Positions 16,857 to 25,000 of a stretch of DNA of 64,000 bases are shown in pieces. The position numbers and the translations under genes are program-made. A model generated the notes under the pieces. It was not told the origin of the DNA, ran no database searches, and saw only the letters and a program-made list of their open reading frames with translations. Within the stretch, counting starts at the first letter, position 1. The number at the start of each line of letters is the position of its first letter. Source of the DNA: Chitinophagaceae bacterium (GTDB lineage Bacteria; Bacteroidota; Bacteroidia; Chitinophagales; Chitinophagaceae); assembly GCA_016720775.1 (NCBI GenBank), contig JADKJX010000001.1, positions 372,001-436,000 on the forward strand. Reading direction: 5' to 3'.

Positions 16857-17480
16857 TTGAGCAAAGAAAAATATATCACATCCAGTTGTATCATCGCCGG
16901 CCAGGTTATTTATAAGAACGGGCAACCGGTTTTTAAGTGCCCAGCCACAGAACCATCGGAATTCCTGGTCTCCGCATACCGGCATTTTGCATTGCAATAC
17001 CCGAAATTTCACAAAATGGATAACCTGGCTAAACTGGGCTGGCTGGCCAACGAAGTACTGCTGGATGGTTTTGATAAAGAAAAATACAAACCGGAAGACG
17101 TTGGCATCGTGCTTTCCAATGCCAGTTCAAGCCTTGACACCGATATTAAATATTACGAAACGGTAAAAAGCATACCCAGCCCGGCATTATTTGTTTATAC
17201 CCTGCCCAATATTGTGATTGGTGAGATCTCCATCCGGCATCAGTTTAAAGGCGAGAATGCCTTCTTTATTTTTAATGAGTTCAACGCCGGATTTATTGAA
17301 CAATATGTGAGTGATCTGGTTAATAATAATATCTTGCAGGCCTGTATCTGCGGCTGGGTGGAAATACTGGGTGACAGCTACAAAGCTGCTTTATTTTTGG
17401 TGGAGAAAGATAAGACCGCGGATTCAGTTATTTTTACAGAAGAAAATCTTAATAATATATACCAGTTACACAATGGATAA
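16857..17480 (+). CDS. Half-size ketosynthase-like protein without catalytic residues
   Basis: 207 residues with weak similarity to the N-terminal half of beta-ketoacyl synthases (SSCIIAG start, VGIVLSNASSSLDTD, then NAGFIEQYVSDLV). No Cys nucleophile motif and neither active-site His are present. It starts at TTG 16857 (TTGAGCAAAG); no ATG is available upstream in frame. Its end overlaps the next ACP gene by 8 bases. The setting suggests a structural or scaffolding partner of the KS-ACP machinery, not an enzyme in itself. Family assignment is tentative. Confidence 0.72.
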   Translation: MSKEKYITSSCIIAGQVIYKNGQPVFKCPATEPSEFLVSAYRHFALQYPKFHKMDNLAKLGWLANEVLLDGFDKEKYKPEDVGIVLSNASSSLDTDIKYYETVKSIPSPALFVYTLPNIVIGEISIRHQFKGENAFFIFNEFNAGFIEQYVSDLVNNNILQACICGWVEILGDSYKAALFLVEKDKTADSVIFTEENLNNIYQLHNG

Positions 17481-17736
17481 GTTAATGTCGGACCTGAAAT
17501 CGCAGATCGTTGCCCAATTGAACCTGCAGGATATTAAACCCGAAGATATTGGCGATGATCAGCCGTTGTTTGTAGAGGGGCTTGGCCTGGATTCAATTGA
17601 TGCACTTGAATTGATCGTTCTGTTGCAACAGCAATACAAGATAAAACTCAGCAATGCCGATGAAGGCCCTAAAGTATTTCGTACGGTGCGTACCATGGCC
17701 GAATACATCACTGCTCATCAAGCCCAGAATTCATAA
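17473..17736 (+). CDS. Acyl carrier protein
   Basis: 87-residue ACP with Ser41 in GLGLDSIDALELIVLL. An in-frame extension runs further upstream, but ATG 17473 gives the normal ACP length and overlaps the previous stop (ATGGATAA). It is closely like the ACP at 26202 in motif, length and the following gene (KS, then CLF), so the two are duplicate cassettes. The KS gene starts 5 bp after its stop. Confidence 0.93.
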   Translation: MDKLMSDLKSQIVAQLNLQDIKPEDIGDDQPLFVEGLGLDSIDALELIVLLQQQYKIKLSNADEGPKVFRTVRTMAEYITAHQAQNS

Positions 17737-17741
17737 ATAAA

Positions 17742-18941
17742 ATGAATGAACCCGTTTTTATTGCCGGTACAGGGATCATTTCGGCGATAGGCAACAACGT
17801 CGCCCAATGCTTTGATGCGTTGGAGAACAGCCGTGCCGGTATCGGGCCCATGAAATACCTTGATTCGGTTCATAAACACAGGCTCCCGGTTGCCGAAGTA
17901 AAACTCAGCAATGAGGAACTGGCAAAACTTGCCGGATTGCCCAAAACAAAAAGCCGTACTGCGTTATTAAGTTTGATCGCTGCTAAAGAAGCATTAAGCA
18001 ATTCAGGAATTGAAAATATTACTAAATGGCGCACGGGGTTTCTTTCCGCTAATTCGGTTGGGGGCATGGACAAGACAGAAAATTTCTTCAAAACATTTCT
18101 TGCAGATAATAACAAAGGACGATTACGTGATGTAGTTGATCATGAATGCGGCGCCGTAACAGAACTGGTGGCCGATGCATTGGGCATAAAAGATCACATC
18201 AGCACCATCAGCACTGCCTGTTCCTCTTCTGCTAATTCAATTTTTTTAGGAGCAAGGCTTATTAGGAATGATATACTCGATGTGGTGGTTGCCGGCGGCA
18301 CAGACGCTCTAACAAAATTCACACTGAACGGTTTTAATACGCTGATGATCGTTGATGAAAAACTTTGCCAGCCATTTGATGAGAACCGCCGTGGGCTTAA
18401 CCTTGGTGAAGGTGCCGGGTACGTAGTGTTGGTTTCAGATAAAGTAGCCGCTACCTTAAAAAATAAACCATCGGTAAAACTGAGCGGCTATTGCAATGCC
18501 AATGATGCGTATCATCAAACAGCATCCTCACCCGAAGGAACAGGGTCTTACCTGGCAATGAGCGGGGCACTTAAAAGAAGCGGATTGCAACCAGCGGATA
18601 TCGATTATATCAACCTGCATGGTACCGGCACACAGAATAATGATATTGCAGAAGGAACGGCTATTAAAAGATTGTTTGCCCCGCATTATCCAAAAATGAG
18701 TTCAACAAAAACATTTACCGGGCATACCCTGGGCGCAAGTGGCGGCATTGAAGGGGTGTTCTCTGTGCTGGCATTGCAGCATGGAATTATTTTTCCGAAC
18801 CTGCGCTTAGAAACGCCCATGAAAGACCTGCCCTTTGTTCCGGAAAGGGAAGTAATTAAAAATGTAAAAATGAAACACGTGCTTTCAAATTCATTTGGGT
18901 TTGGTGGCAACTGTTCTTCTTTAATTTTTTCAAAAGTATAA
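17742..18941 (+). CDS. Ketosynthase (KS alpha) of the polyene-type KS-CLF pair
   Basis: 399 residues with a complete triad: Cys160 in STACSSSANS, His293 in NLHGTGTQNND and His328 in FTGHTLGASG. It ends SNSFGFGGNCSSLIFSK, the same as the KS at 25000. The chain-length-factor-like gene starts 1 bp after its stop. Aryl polyene systems use such a KS-CLF heterodimer for iterative elongation of the polyene; that assignment is by family and context. Confidence 0.92.
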   Translation: MNEPVFIAGTGIISAIGNNVAQCFDALENSRAGIGPMKYLDSVHKHRLPVAEVKLSNEELAKLAGLPKTKSRTALLSLIAAKEALSNSGIENITKWRTGFLSANSVGGMDKTENFFKTFLADNNKGRLRDVVDHECGAVTELVADALGIKDHISTISTACSSSANSIFLGARLIRNDILDVVVAGGTDALTKFTLNGFNTLMIVDEKLCQPFDENRRGLNLGEGAGYVVLVSDKVAATLKNKPSVKLSGYCNANDAYHQTASSPEGTGSYLAMSGALKRSGLQPADIDYINLHGTGTQNNDIAEGTAIKRLFAPHYPKMSSTKTFTGHTLGASGGIEGVFSVLALQHGIIFPNLRLETPMKDLPFVPEREVIKNVKMKHVLSNSFGFGGNCSSLIFSKV

Positions 18942-18942
18942 G

Positions 18943-20016
18943 ATGTACATACGGGCAACAGGAAATATCTCTCCGCAAAAAACCTTTGGCCACCCGCCAA
19001 TGGAAGAAGCGCCTGTTGCTTATGCCGGGAACCGTCTTGCCTGCTTTGAACCGGATTATAAAGAATTCATTGACCCCAAACTTATCCGGCGCATGAGCCG
19101 CATCATACGCATGGGTGTGGCGGCGGCCATGGAATGCCTGAAAGAGGCAGATGTTAAAGTGCCGGATGCCATCGTTACCGGAACGGCTTATGGCTGTATG
19201 GAAGACACCAGTTCTTTTTTGAGTAAGATGGTTGAGTTCAATGAAGAACTGCTTACACCTACTGCATTTATACAATCCACACACAATACCATTGGCGCAC
19301 AGATCGGACTAATGCTGCAATGCAACAATTACAACAATGCGTATGTACATCGTGGTTTTTCTTTTGAAAGTGCCTTGCTGGATGGCATGCTGCTGTTGAA
19401 AGAAAAAGAAGCCACAACCGTTCTGGTCGGTGCTGTTGATGAGATCATCAATAACAGTCATGCCATTTTAAGCCGGATGGGTTTGTACAAACAGGGGCCG
19501 GTATCAAACCTGGAAATTTATAAAACGATCCCGATAGCTATCGGCACAAAAGGAACCATTGCCGGGGAAGGCGCTGCATTTTTCATGCTGGCCAGCGAAG
19601 CATCGGCAACGGATTACGCAAAACTTGACGGGTTGCATACTTTCTATAAACCAGCTGGTGTAAAAGAAATTGAAAGGCAGATCTCATCATTTTTAGAAAA
19701 GCAGGCAATAAACATCAACGATATTGATCTTGTCATAACAGGAAAGAATGGAGATGCGGCTTCCGATAAGATATATGATCAGCTGGGGCAAACTGTTTTC
19801 AATAACAGCAGCATGGTTAATTACAAACATTTATGCGGCGAATTTCCCACCGCTTCTTCCTTCGCTTTCTGGCTGGCTGCAAATATTGCTAAGTCAGGGA
19901 AGACCCCGGCCTTACTGGGACAAAGCAATTCGGCGAACAAAACAATTAAACGTGTTTTGGTTTATAATCACTACATGAACATGCATCATTCCTTATTTTT
20001 GCTCTCGGCATGTTAA
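18943..20016 (+). CDS. Chain-length-factor-like ketosynthase partner
   Basis: 357 residues of thiolase fold. Where KSs carry the Cys nucleophile, this protein reads VHRGFSFESALLDGM, so it lacks the nucleophile and should not condense by itself. The start MYIRATGNISPQKTF matches the N-terminus of the second CLF (25000) in ISPQKTF. It is probably the beta partner of the KS encoded immediately upstream and sets chain length. It overlaps the deacetylase gene by 7 bases. Confidence 0.87.
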   Translation: MYIRATGNISPQKTFGHPPMEEAPVAYAGNRLACFEPDYKEFIDPKLIRRMSRIIRMGVAAAMECLKEADVKVPDAIVTGTAYGCMEDTSSFLSKMVEFNEELLTPTAFIQSTHNTIGAQIGLMLQCNNYNNAYVHRGFSFESALLDGMLLLKEKEATTVLVGAVDEIINNSHAILSRMGLYKQGPVSNLEIYKTIPIAIGTKGTIAGEGAAFFMLASEASATDYAKLDGLHTFYKPAGVKEIERQISSFLEKQAININDIDLVITGKNGDAASDKIYDQLGQTVFNNSSMVNYKHLCGEFPTASSFAFWLAANIAKSGKTPALLGQSNSANKTIKRVLVYNHYMNMHHSLFLLSAC

Positions 20017-20783
20017 ACTTCCGGAATACGAATATCTTTTTTGGGCTGTTGCTCCTGGCTTTGATCGGGCTGCACATAAAATACGGCTTGCCTGTGTATG
20101 TTTATCCGCTGCTGTTTGTTATTTATTCACTCTTCGTTTTCCGGGGTTGCTATTATGTGGGCTCCGGTTTTTTTATAAAGATCGTTTGCAAGGCAATAAC
20201 TGATAAAAAAGAGATTGCCATCAGTTTTGATGATGGTCCTGCTGCCAGCTATACAAAAGAGATTTTGGAAGTGCTGAAGAGAGAAAATGTAAAAGCAACA
20301 TTCTTCTGCATCGGCAACCGCATTACCGGGAATGAAGAAATTTTGAAACAGGTACATACAGATGGTCATCTCATCGGCAACCACAGCTACTCCCATCATT
20401 TCTGGTTTGATATGTACTCTGCAAAAAAAATGCAGGCAGACCTGGAGCAGATGGATCAGGAAATGGAAAGAGTGATCGGCATTAAACCGAAATTATTCAG
20501 GCCACCATATGGGGTGACCAATCCCAATGTAAAGAAAGCGATCATCAATGGTGGGTATACCCCTGTTGGCTGGAGTGTACGCTCAATGGATACGGTAATA
20601 AAAGACCAGGAAAAATTGCTTACCAAGATCACCAAAGCAATAGAACCCGGTGCTGTTTTTCTTTTTCACGATACCAGTAAGACAACGCTGGGGGTCTTGC
20701 CCGTATTTTTACAAGAAGTTAAAAAAAGAGGATACCAGGTCAGTCCGCTGGATAAATTGTTACATTTGAACGCTTATGAATAG
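20010..20783 (+). CDS. Polysaccharide deacetylase (NodB domain), membrane-anchored
   Basis: 257 residues. Two N-terminal hydrophobic segments (about 8-22 and 28-48) are followed by a carbohydrate esterase family 4 domain: ISFDDGP (Asp74, Asp75), NHSYSHH (His125, His129) for the metal, and FRPPYG. It would remove N- or O-acetyl groups from a glycan or other acetylated substrate. It overlaps its neighbours on both sides, so it is firmly in the operon. Its substrate in pigment export or attachment is unknown. Confidence 0.88.
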   Translation: MLNFRNTNIFFGLLLLALIGLHIKYGLPVYVYPLLFVIYSLFVFRGCYYVGSGFFIKIVCKAITDKKEIAISFDDGPAASYTKEILEVLKRENVKATFFCIGNRITGNEEILKQVHTDGHLIGNHSYSHHFWFDMYSAKKMQADLEQMDQEMERVIGIKPKLFRPPYGVTNPNVKKAIINGGYTPVGWSVRSMDTVIKDQEKLLTKITKAIEPGAVFLFHDTSKTTLGVLPVFLQEVKKRGYQVSPLDKLLHLNAYE

Positions 20784-21411
20784 GATCATACTTACGATAT
20801 TAATAGTGGCTGCTGGAATTGGCATGAAGGCACAATACCCCGGTTACAACCCGGTTGCAGACATGGGAAAATTCAAAACAGAATTTTCAGCTGCCACACA
20901 AAAGACCACTTCTATTAAAAGTGATTTTACACAGGAGAAGAACCTGGCCATGCTTTCTGAAAAAATAATCTCAAAAGGAAATTTCTGGTTCAAGAAAGAC
21001 AGCCGGGTGCGGATGGAATACAACCAGCCCTTTAAATACCTGATGATACTTAACAAGGATAAAGTGTATGTAAAAGACGGGCAGAAGGAAAACAAGGTCT
21101 CAACCAAATCGAACAAGCTGTTTCAGCAGATCAATAAGATCATGATCGACTGCATGCAGGGAACCATGCTGAGCAATACCGATTTCATTACCCGTGTGTT
21201 TGAAAATAAAAATGCAGCCCTGGTGGAACTGAGCCCGGTTACGAAAGGCTTAAAGGAACTATTCAAATCCATCAACGTGATCGTTGACAAGAAAGACTTT
21301 TCTGTTACCAGTATTGAAATGAAAGAACTTTCCGGAGACAATACCATCATACGATTCACCAATAAAGAACCGAATGCCTCTATCCCCGATGCGTTATTTA
21401 CTATTAATTAG
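20776..21411 (+). CDS. LolA-like outer-membrane lipoprotein carrier
   Basis: 211 residues with a signal peptide (ending near MKAQ) and the LolA-type antiparallel sheet pattern: IKSDFTQEKNLAMLSEKIISKG, FWFKKDSRVRMEY and PFKYLMILN. Periplasmic LolA carries lipids or lipoproteins to the outer membrane. LolA-like proteins are common in aryl polyene and flexirubin clusters, probably moving the finished hydrophobic pigment. It overlaps genes on both sides. Confidence 0.88.
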   Translation: MNRIILTILIVAAGIGMKAQYPGYNPVADMGKFKTEFSAATQKTTSIKSDFTQEKNLAMLSEKIISKGNFWFKKDSRVRMEYNQPFKYLMILNKDKVYVKDGQKENKVSTKSNKLFQQINKIMIDCMQGTMLSNTDFITRVFENKNAALVELSPVTKGLKELFKSINVIVDKKDFSVTSIEMKELSGDNTIIRFTNKEPNASIPDALFTIN

Positions 21412-22018
21412 CCTGCCGGCGATGATGCATAGTTGTTCTCCTGTTCATAAGCAAATGCAGGAGACGACAGCGGATGTAAGCAGGATTTATAGGTTCAAAC
21501 CGGTATTTACCGTAGCGCTTTATAACACTACTGTTGATGTGGTAGGAAATCATCTGAGCGGACTGTTACTGATAAAAAAAATGCCCGACAGCAGTACCCG
21601 CATGGTCTTCTCAAACGAGATGGGATTTACTTTCTTCGATTTTGAGTTTGCTGCCAATGGCAATTTTAAAGTGTATTCCATTATTAAGAAGATGAATAAG
21701 AAGTCGGTGATAAAAACCCTGCAGCATGATTTTGCATTGGTGCTGATGAATCGGATGGAAAGTTCCACCGCATCCGTGAGAACCAGCGAAGGGTTGCTTT
21801 ATTTTATCTTTCCGCAAGCAAAGGGCTTTAATTATTATATTACCGATTCTGGGTCGAATGAATTGATACGGATGGAAAGGGCCTCTAATAAAAAAGTGAT
21901 CGTGGAAGGAGTAATGAAAAATTATGTCAGCGGGATTCCTGATACCATAGGCATATCACACAAAACATTTGATTTCAACATTGGCTTAAAACGAATAGAA
22001 AGAAATGCTGCTGAATGA
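21389..22018 (+). CDS. Predicted lipoprotein of the pigment export group
   Basis: 209 residues from ATG 21389. A short hydrophobic leader ends in MMHSC, a plausible lipobox (Cys16), so the protein is probably lipid-anchored. An upstream in-frame ATG (21374) would add five residues. The body has beta-type repeats such as GLLLIKKM and FTFFDFEF. I recognise no enzyme motif. Its overlap with lolA and with the dehydratase gene suggests a role in outer-membrane delivery of the pigment. Confidence 0.78.
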   Translation: MRYLLLISLPAMMHSCSPVHKQMQETTADVSRIYRFKPVFTVALYNTTVDVVGNHLSGLLLIKKMPDSSTRMVFSNEMGFTFFDFEFAANGNFKVYSIIKKMNKKSVIKTLQHDFALVLMNRMESSTASVRTSEGLLYFIFPQAKGFNYYITDSGSNELIRMERASNKKVIVEGVMKNYVSGIPDTIGISHKTFDFNIGLKRIERNAAE

Positions 22019-22373
22019 TTTTTTTACAATAAAAAAAATGGAAGTTACCGACACAGAAGTGAAGGCAGAGCTTGCCATTAATGCCTGGCATAGGATATTT
22101 GAAGGGCATTTCCCGGGCCAGCCGGTGGTGCCGGGTGTTTGCATGATGGAGATGGTGAAGGAAATACTCGAGCAGGTAACCGGTAAAAAAACCAACCTGG
22201 TAAAAGCACAGGAAATGAAATTCCTGGCTGTTATTGATCCGGCAAGGAATAACCTCATCAGCGCTGATATAAAGTATACTGCAGGAGAAGATGGGAGTAT
22301 TAATGTGATTGCTTCTTTTTTTAAAGAGGAGCTGATACACTTCCGGTTTAAGGGATCATTTACAACCCGGTAA
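22005..22373 (+). CDS. Hotdog-fold 3-hydroxyacyl-ACP dehydratase (FabZ-like)
   Basis: 122 residues with the FabZ core GHFPGQPVVPGVCMMEM: catalytic His35 and, 14 residues on, Glu49. It is shorter than housekeeping FabZ (about 145). It would dehydrate beta-hydroxyacyl-ACP to make the conjugated double bonds. It may pair with the His-less dehydratase at 12881. It overlaps the upstream lipoprotein gene by 14 bases and ends the plus-strand pigment operon. Confidence 0.88.
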   Translation: MLLNDFFTIKKMEVTDTEVKAELAINAWHRIFEGHFPGQPVVPGVCMMEMVKEILEQVTGKKTNLVKAQEMKFLAVIDPARNNLISADIKYTAGEDGSINVIASFFKEELIHFRFKGSFTTR

Positions 22374-22387
22374 TTATTTAAGAATTT

Positions 22388-23824
22388 CTACGAATCTCTA
22401 TTTGAAGCCTTCTCGGGTATCAACCAATGTATCAGATCCAGCGCCGGCACTGTCATAAAGGTTGTAACCAGCGCCATCAGCACCATCATCGCAAATATCT
22501 CCGGAGAAAGGATACCAAGGTCGTACCCGATATTTAAAACGATCAGTTGCATCAGGCCACGGGTATTCATCAGTACGCCGATCGACAGGCTGTCACGCCA
22601 GCTTTGTCCAACTACTTTTGCAGCAATTGTGATACCGCCGAATTTTCCAATAATTGCCACCAGCAACATCCACCCGAAGATCACCCACAAATGTCCTTCA
22701 TTTAGCAGGCCCATTTGTGTTTTTAACCCTGTTATTACAAAAAAAAGCGGGAGCAATAATATGATGCTTACGTCTTCGATCTTGTCGGTTATGATCTCCC
22801 GGAAATTTAAATTGGGTGGCATGATAATGCCGGCAATGAATGCGCCGAAAAGGGTATTAATGCCGATAACTGAAGCGATATAAGCTGAACAGATCAGCAT
22901 CATGAATAAAATGGCGATAATGGCGTTCCTTACCTTTTCACGGTGGTTATATAAATATTCCAACCGGAGCAGGGCGGGACGAACTACTTTGAGCATGATT
23001 AGCACATAAATAACTGCCAGGCCAATGGTAAAAAAAATGCTGAGAGATGAGCCGGATTTTACCAAAGCAATTACGGCTGCTAAAACACACCAGGCGGTAA
23101 TGTCATCCGCAGCAGCGCAGGTTAAGGCGGTTACACCAAGCTTTGTACGGATGAGATTTTTTTCCTGCAAGATCCTTGCAAGAACAGGGAATGCTGTAAT
23201 ACCCATAGCGATCCCCATAAATAGAGCGAAGGATAAAAAAGAAGTTGTGGCAGGGGCATAATCTTTATAAATAAAATAAGCAAGACCCATTCCGAGCGTA
23301 AAGGGAATGATAATGCCTGCATGACTTATTACTACAGCGTCGTAAGCCTGTTTGCCAACTGATTTAAGATCGAGTTCCATTCCGATGATGAACATAAAAA
23401 GGATAAGGCCGATCTGGCTGAGAAAATTAAGGGTGCCCAGTGAAGCAACAGGAAACAGAAAATCAGCAACACCCGGAAAATATGCTCCCAAAACAGAGGG
23501 GCCTAAAATAATTCCCGCAAATATTTCACCAATAACAGCAGGCTGATTGATCTTTTTAAAAAAATATCCAAAGACCCTGGCAAAAAAAATAATAATGATG
23601 ATCTGCATCAGCAGAACCGCGATGGGTTCTGTTATGTTGTGTGAAAACGAACCGGCAAATTCCCCGAAACTGCTTCTTGCCGCTGACTCACCTTCGGATT
23701 GGACCTCCTTTGCAGTCAGCAATGGACTTTGTAATGCCCTGCCCTGCTTTATTATCCAATAGATAACGGCAACTGACCCGCCAAGGGTCAATACATAAAA
23801 TAGTGTACTCCATTTTTTCTTCAT
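22388..23824 (-). CDS. Cation:proton antiporter (CPA2/Kef type)
   Basis: 478 residues with about 13 hydrophobic segments, including PAVIGEIFAGIILGPSVLG, FMFIIGMELDL, the CAAADDITAW block with paired Asp in the transport site, and INTLFGAFIAG. This is the monovalent cation:H+ antiporter-2 family. No C-terminal TrkA-N domain is present. It sits between the two convergent pigment blocks. Such antiporters are found in other Bacteroidetes pigment clusters, but a link to pigment export is only inference. Confidence 0.9.
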   Translation of the reverse strand: MKKKWSTLFYVLTLGGSVAVIYWIIKQGRALQSPLLTAKEVQSEGESAARSSFGEFAGSFSHNITEPIAVLLMQIIIIIFFARVFGYFFKKINQPAVIGEIFAGIILGPSVLGAYFPGVADFLFPVASLGTLNFLSQIGLILFMFIIGMELDLKSVGKQAYDAVVISHAGIIIPFTLGMGLAYFIYKDYAPATTSFLSFALFMGIAMGITAFPVLARILQEKNLIRTKLGVTALTCAAADDITAWCVLAAVIALVKSGSSLSIFFTIGLAVIYVLIMLKVVRPALLRLEYLYNHREKVRNAIIAILFMMLICSAYIASVIGINTLFGAFIAGIIMPPNLNFREIITDKIEDVSIILLLPLFFVITGLKTQMGLLNEGHLWVIFGWMLLVAIIGKFGGITIAAKVVGQSWRDSLSIGVLMNTRGLMQLIVLNIGYDLGILSPEIFAMMVLMALVTTFMTVPALDLIHWLIPEKASNRDS

Positions 23825-23875
23825 AAACAGTTACCAGGCTTTTATTTCGCCCGAATTACATAGAAAAATACATAT

Positions 23876-23911
23876 ACCTATGTGCCCAATGTTTCTATAT
23901 GGTTCACATGC
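23876..23911. repeat. Second copy of the CACATAGA-type repeat
   Basis: CCTATGTG...ATGTTTCTATATGGTTC matches the reverse complement of the element at 1441-1503 with few changes. The two copies lie near either side of the plus-strand pigment block. Confidence 0.55.
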
Positions 23912-23957
23912 TATTTAAAAATCTAAAACGGAAATTACAGATTGTTTCTTAATACAA

Positions 23958-25000
23958 TTAATTTTTCCGGATCAGCATGAAACTGTGTTGTATGCCCTTA
24001 TAATTGTTGTAAAGAAGAATGGTTTTAACGGAGGATAATTCGACAACTCTTTTCATCATGTGTGAAGGAATATTTTGCTGTTGCAGAATATGGCATGCCA
24101 GCCACAAAGCCCAGGAAGATGCCGTCGCATTCTCACCACTCATGTGCTTGAAGCGGACTACCGGGGTGTTTTCATTCAGGAGCTTTTCGCAGACGGTATA
24201 AAATTTCAGGGTACGGTTATCGCCACTTTCACCAGAAATGTACAGGTCGATATTTTCTCCGGCTGGTAAATTTGTTGTAATGAACTGCTGAAACATATCG
24301 GCAACCTGGCTTTCATCTTCACTGTGTAAAATATTTATGGCTGCAATTTGGCAAATGGCGTTTTGTTCCTGGTCATTAACTAAAAACGTAGCGGCGCCTT
24401 CACCGGCAATACTGCCTGGGCTGTCGGTATCGTACAGATCTTTGTTTGAAATGGATTCCTTCTTATAAGCCCCGTCAAGATCTTCAATAGTATAATCATA
24501 CTCAGATATTTCATCCACACCACCGAGTAAAAAGTTACTGCCGGGGAATTCGTTGAGCTGCATCACCGCATCGATCACGGCATTTTCAAAAGCATGGCCA
24601 CGGTGAACATGGGTGGTATTATACGATTTGTTTTTACTCATCATGCCAACCTGTGCGGCTACTGCATTGGAAGTACTCTGCACAAAATTACCCGGTGCAA
24701 GCAGGCCTTCTTCGTATTGAACGATCTGGTTTAAGAATTTAATGCAGTCTTCCATTCCGCCTTTGCCTGTGCCGATGATGATCCCGTTGATCGCCACTGC
24801 AGAATTTATTACCGGCATAGATGCGCCAACCCCCATCCGTACCGCCCTTCCCATCCTGCGTAATATGCCCGGGGTATTCCCTCGTAAGTTGGTTCAGTGG
24901 CAAGCAATCTTTTTTCAACCGGCTCATTTATTATTTCCAGGTCAACATCCTGAAATGTTTTTTGCGGAGAAATGCAATATGCCTGGTGGATGTACAACAT
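23958..25000 (-). pseudogene. Second chain-length-factor-like gene, frameshifted
   Basis: The long frame (23958-24854, 298 codons) starts inside the protein at MGRAVRMGVGAS. The missing N-terminus is in another frame from ATG 25000: MLYIHQAYCISPQKTF... to EPTYEGIP. A change of one base at the GGGG of 24871-24874 (CCCC on the coding strand) joins them as GIP-PGILRRMGRAVRM, giving about 347 residues, like the intact paralog at 18943 (357). The Cys site is replaced by VHRGHAFENAVIDAV, so this too is a CLF-type partner. ATG 25000 overlaps the stop of the KS gene (TAATG). Either the gene is broken or one base is missing from the sequence. Confidence 0.85.

Noticed and set aside
17311..17472. Upstream extension of the ACP frame
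   Set aside because: ACPs are about 80-90 residues and the ATG at 17473 gives this length; the extra part overlaps the KS-like gene in another frame.
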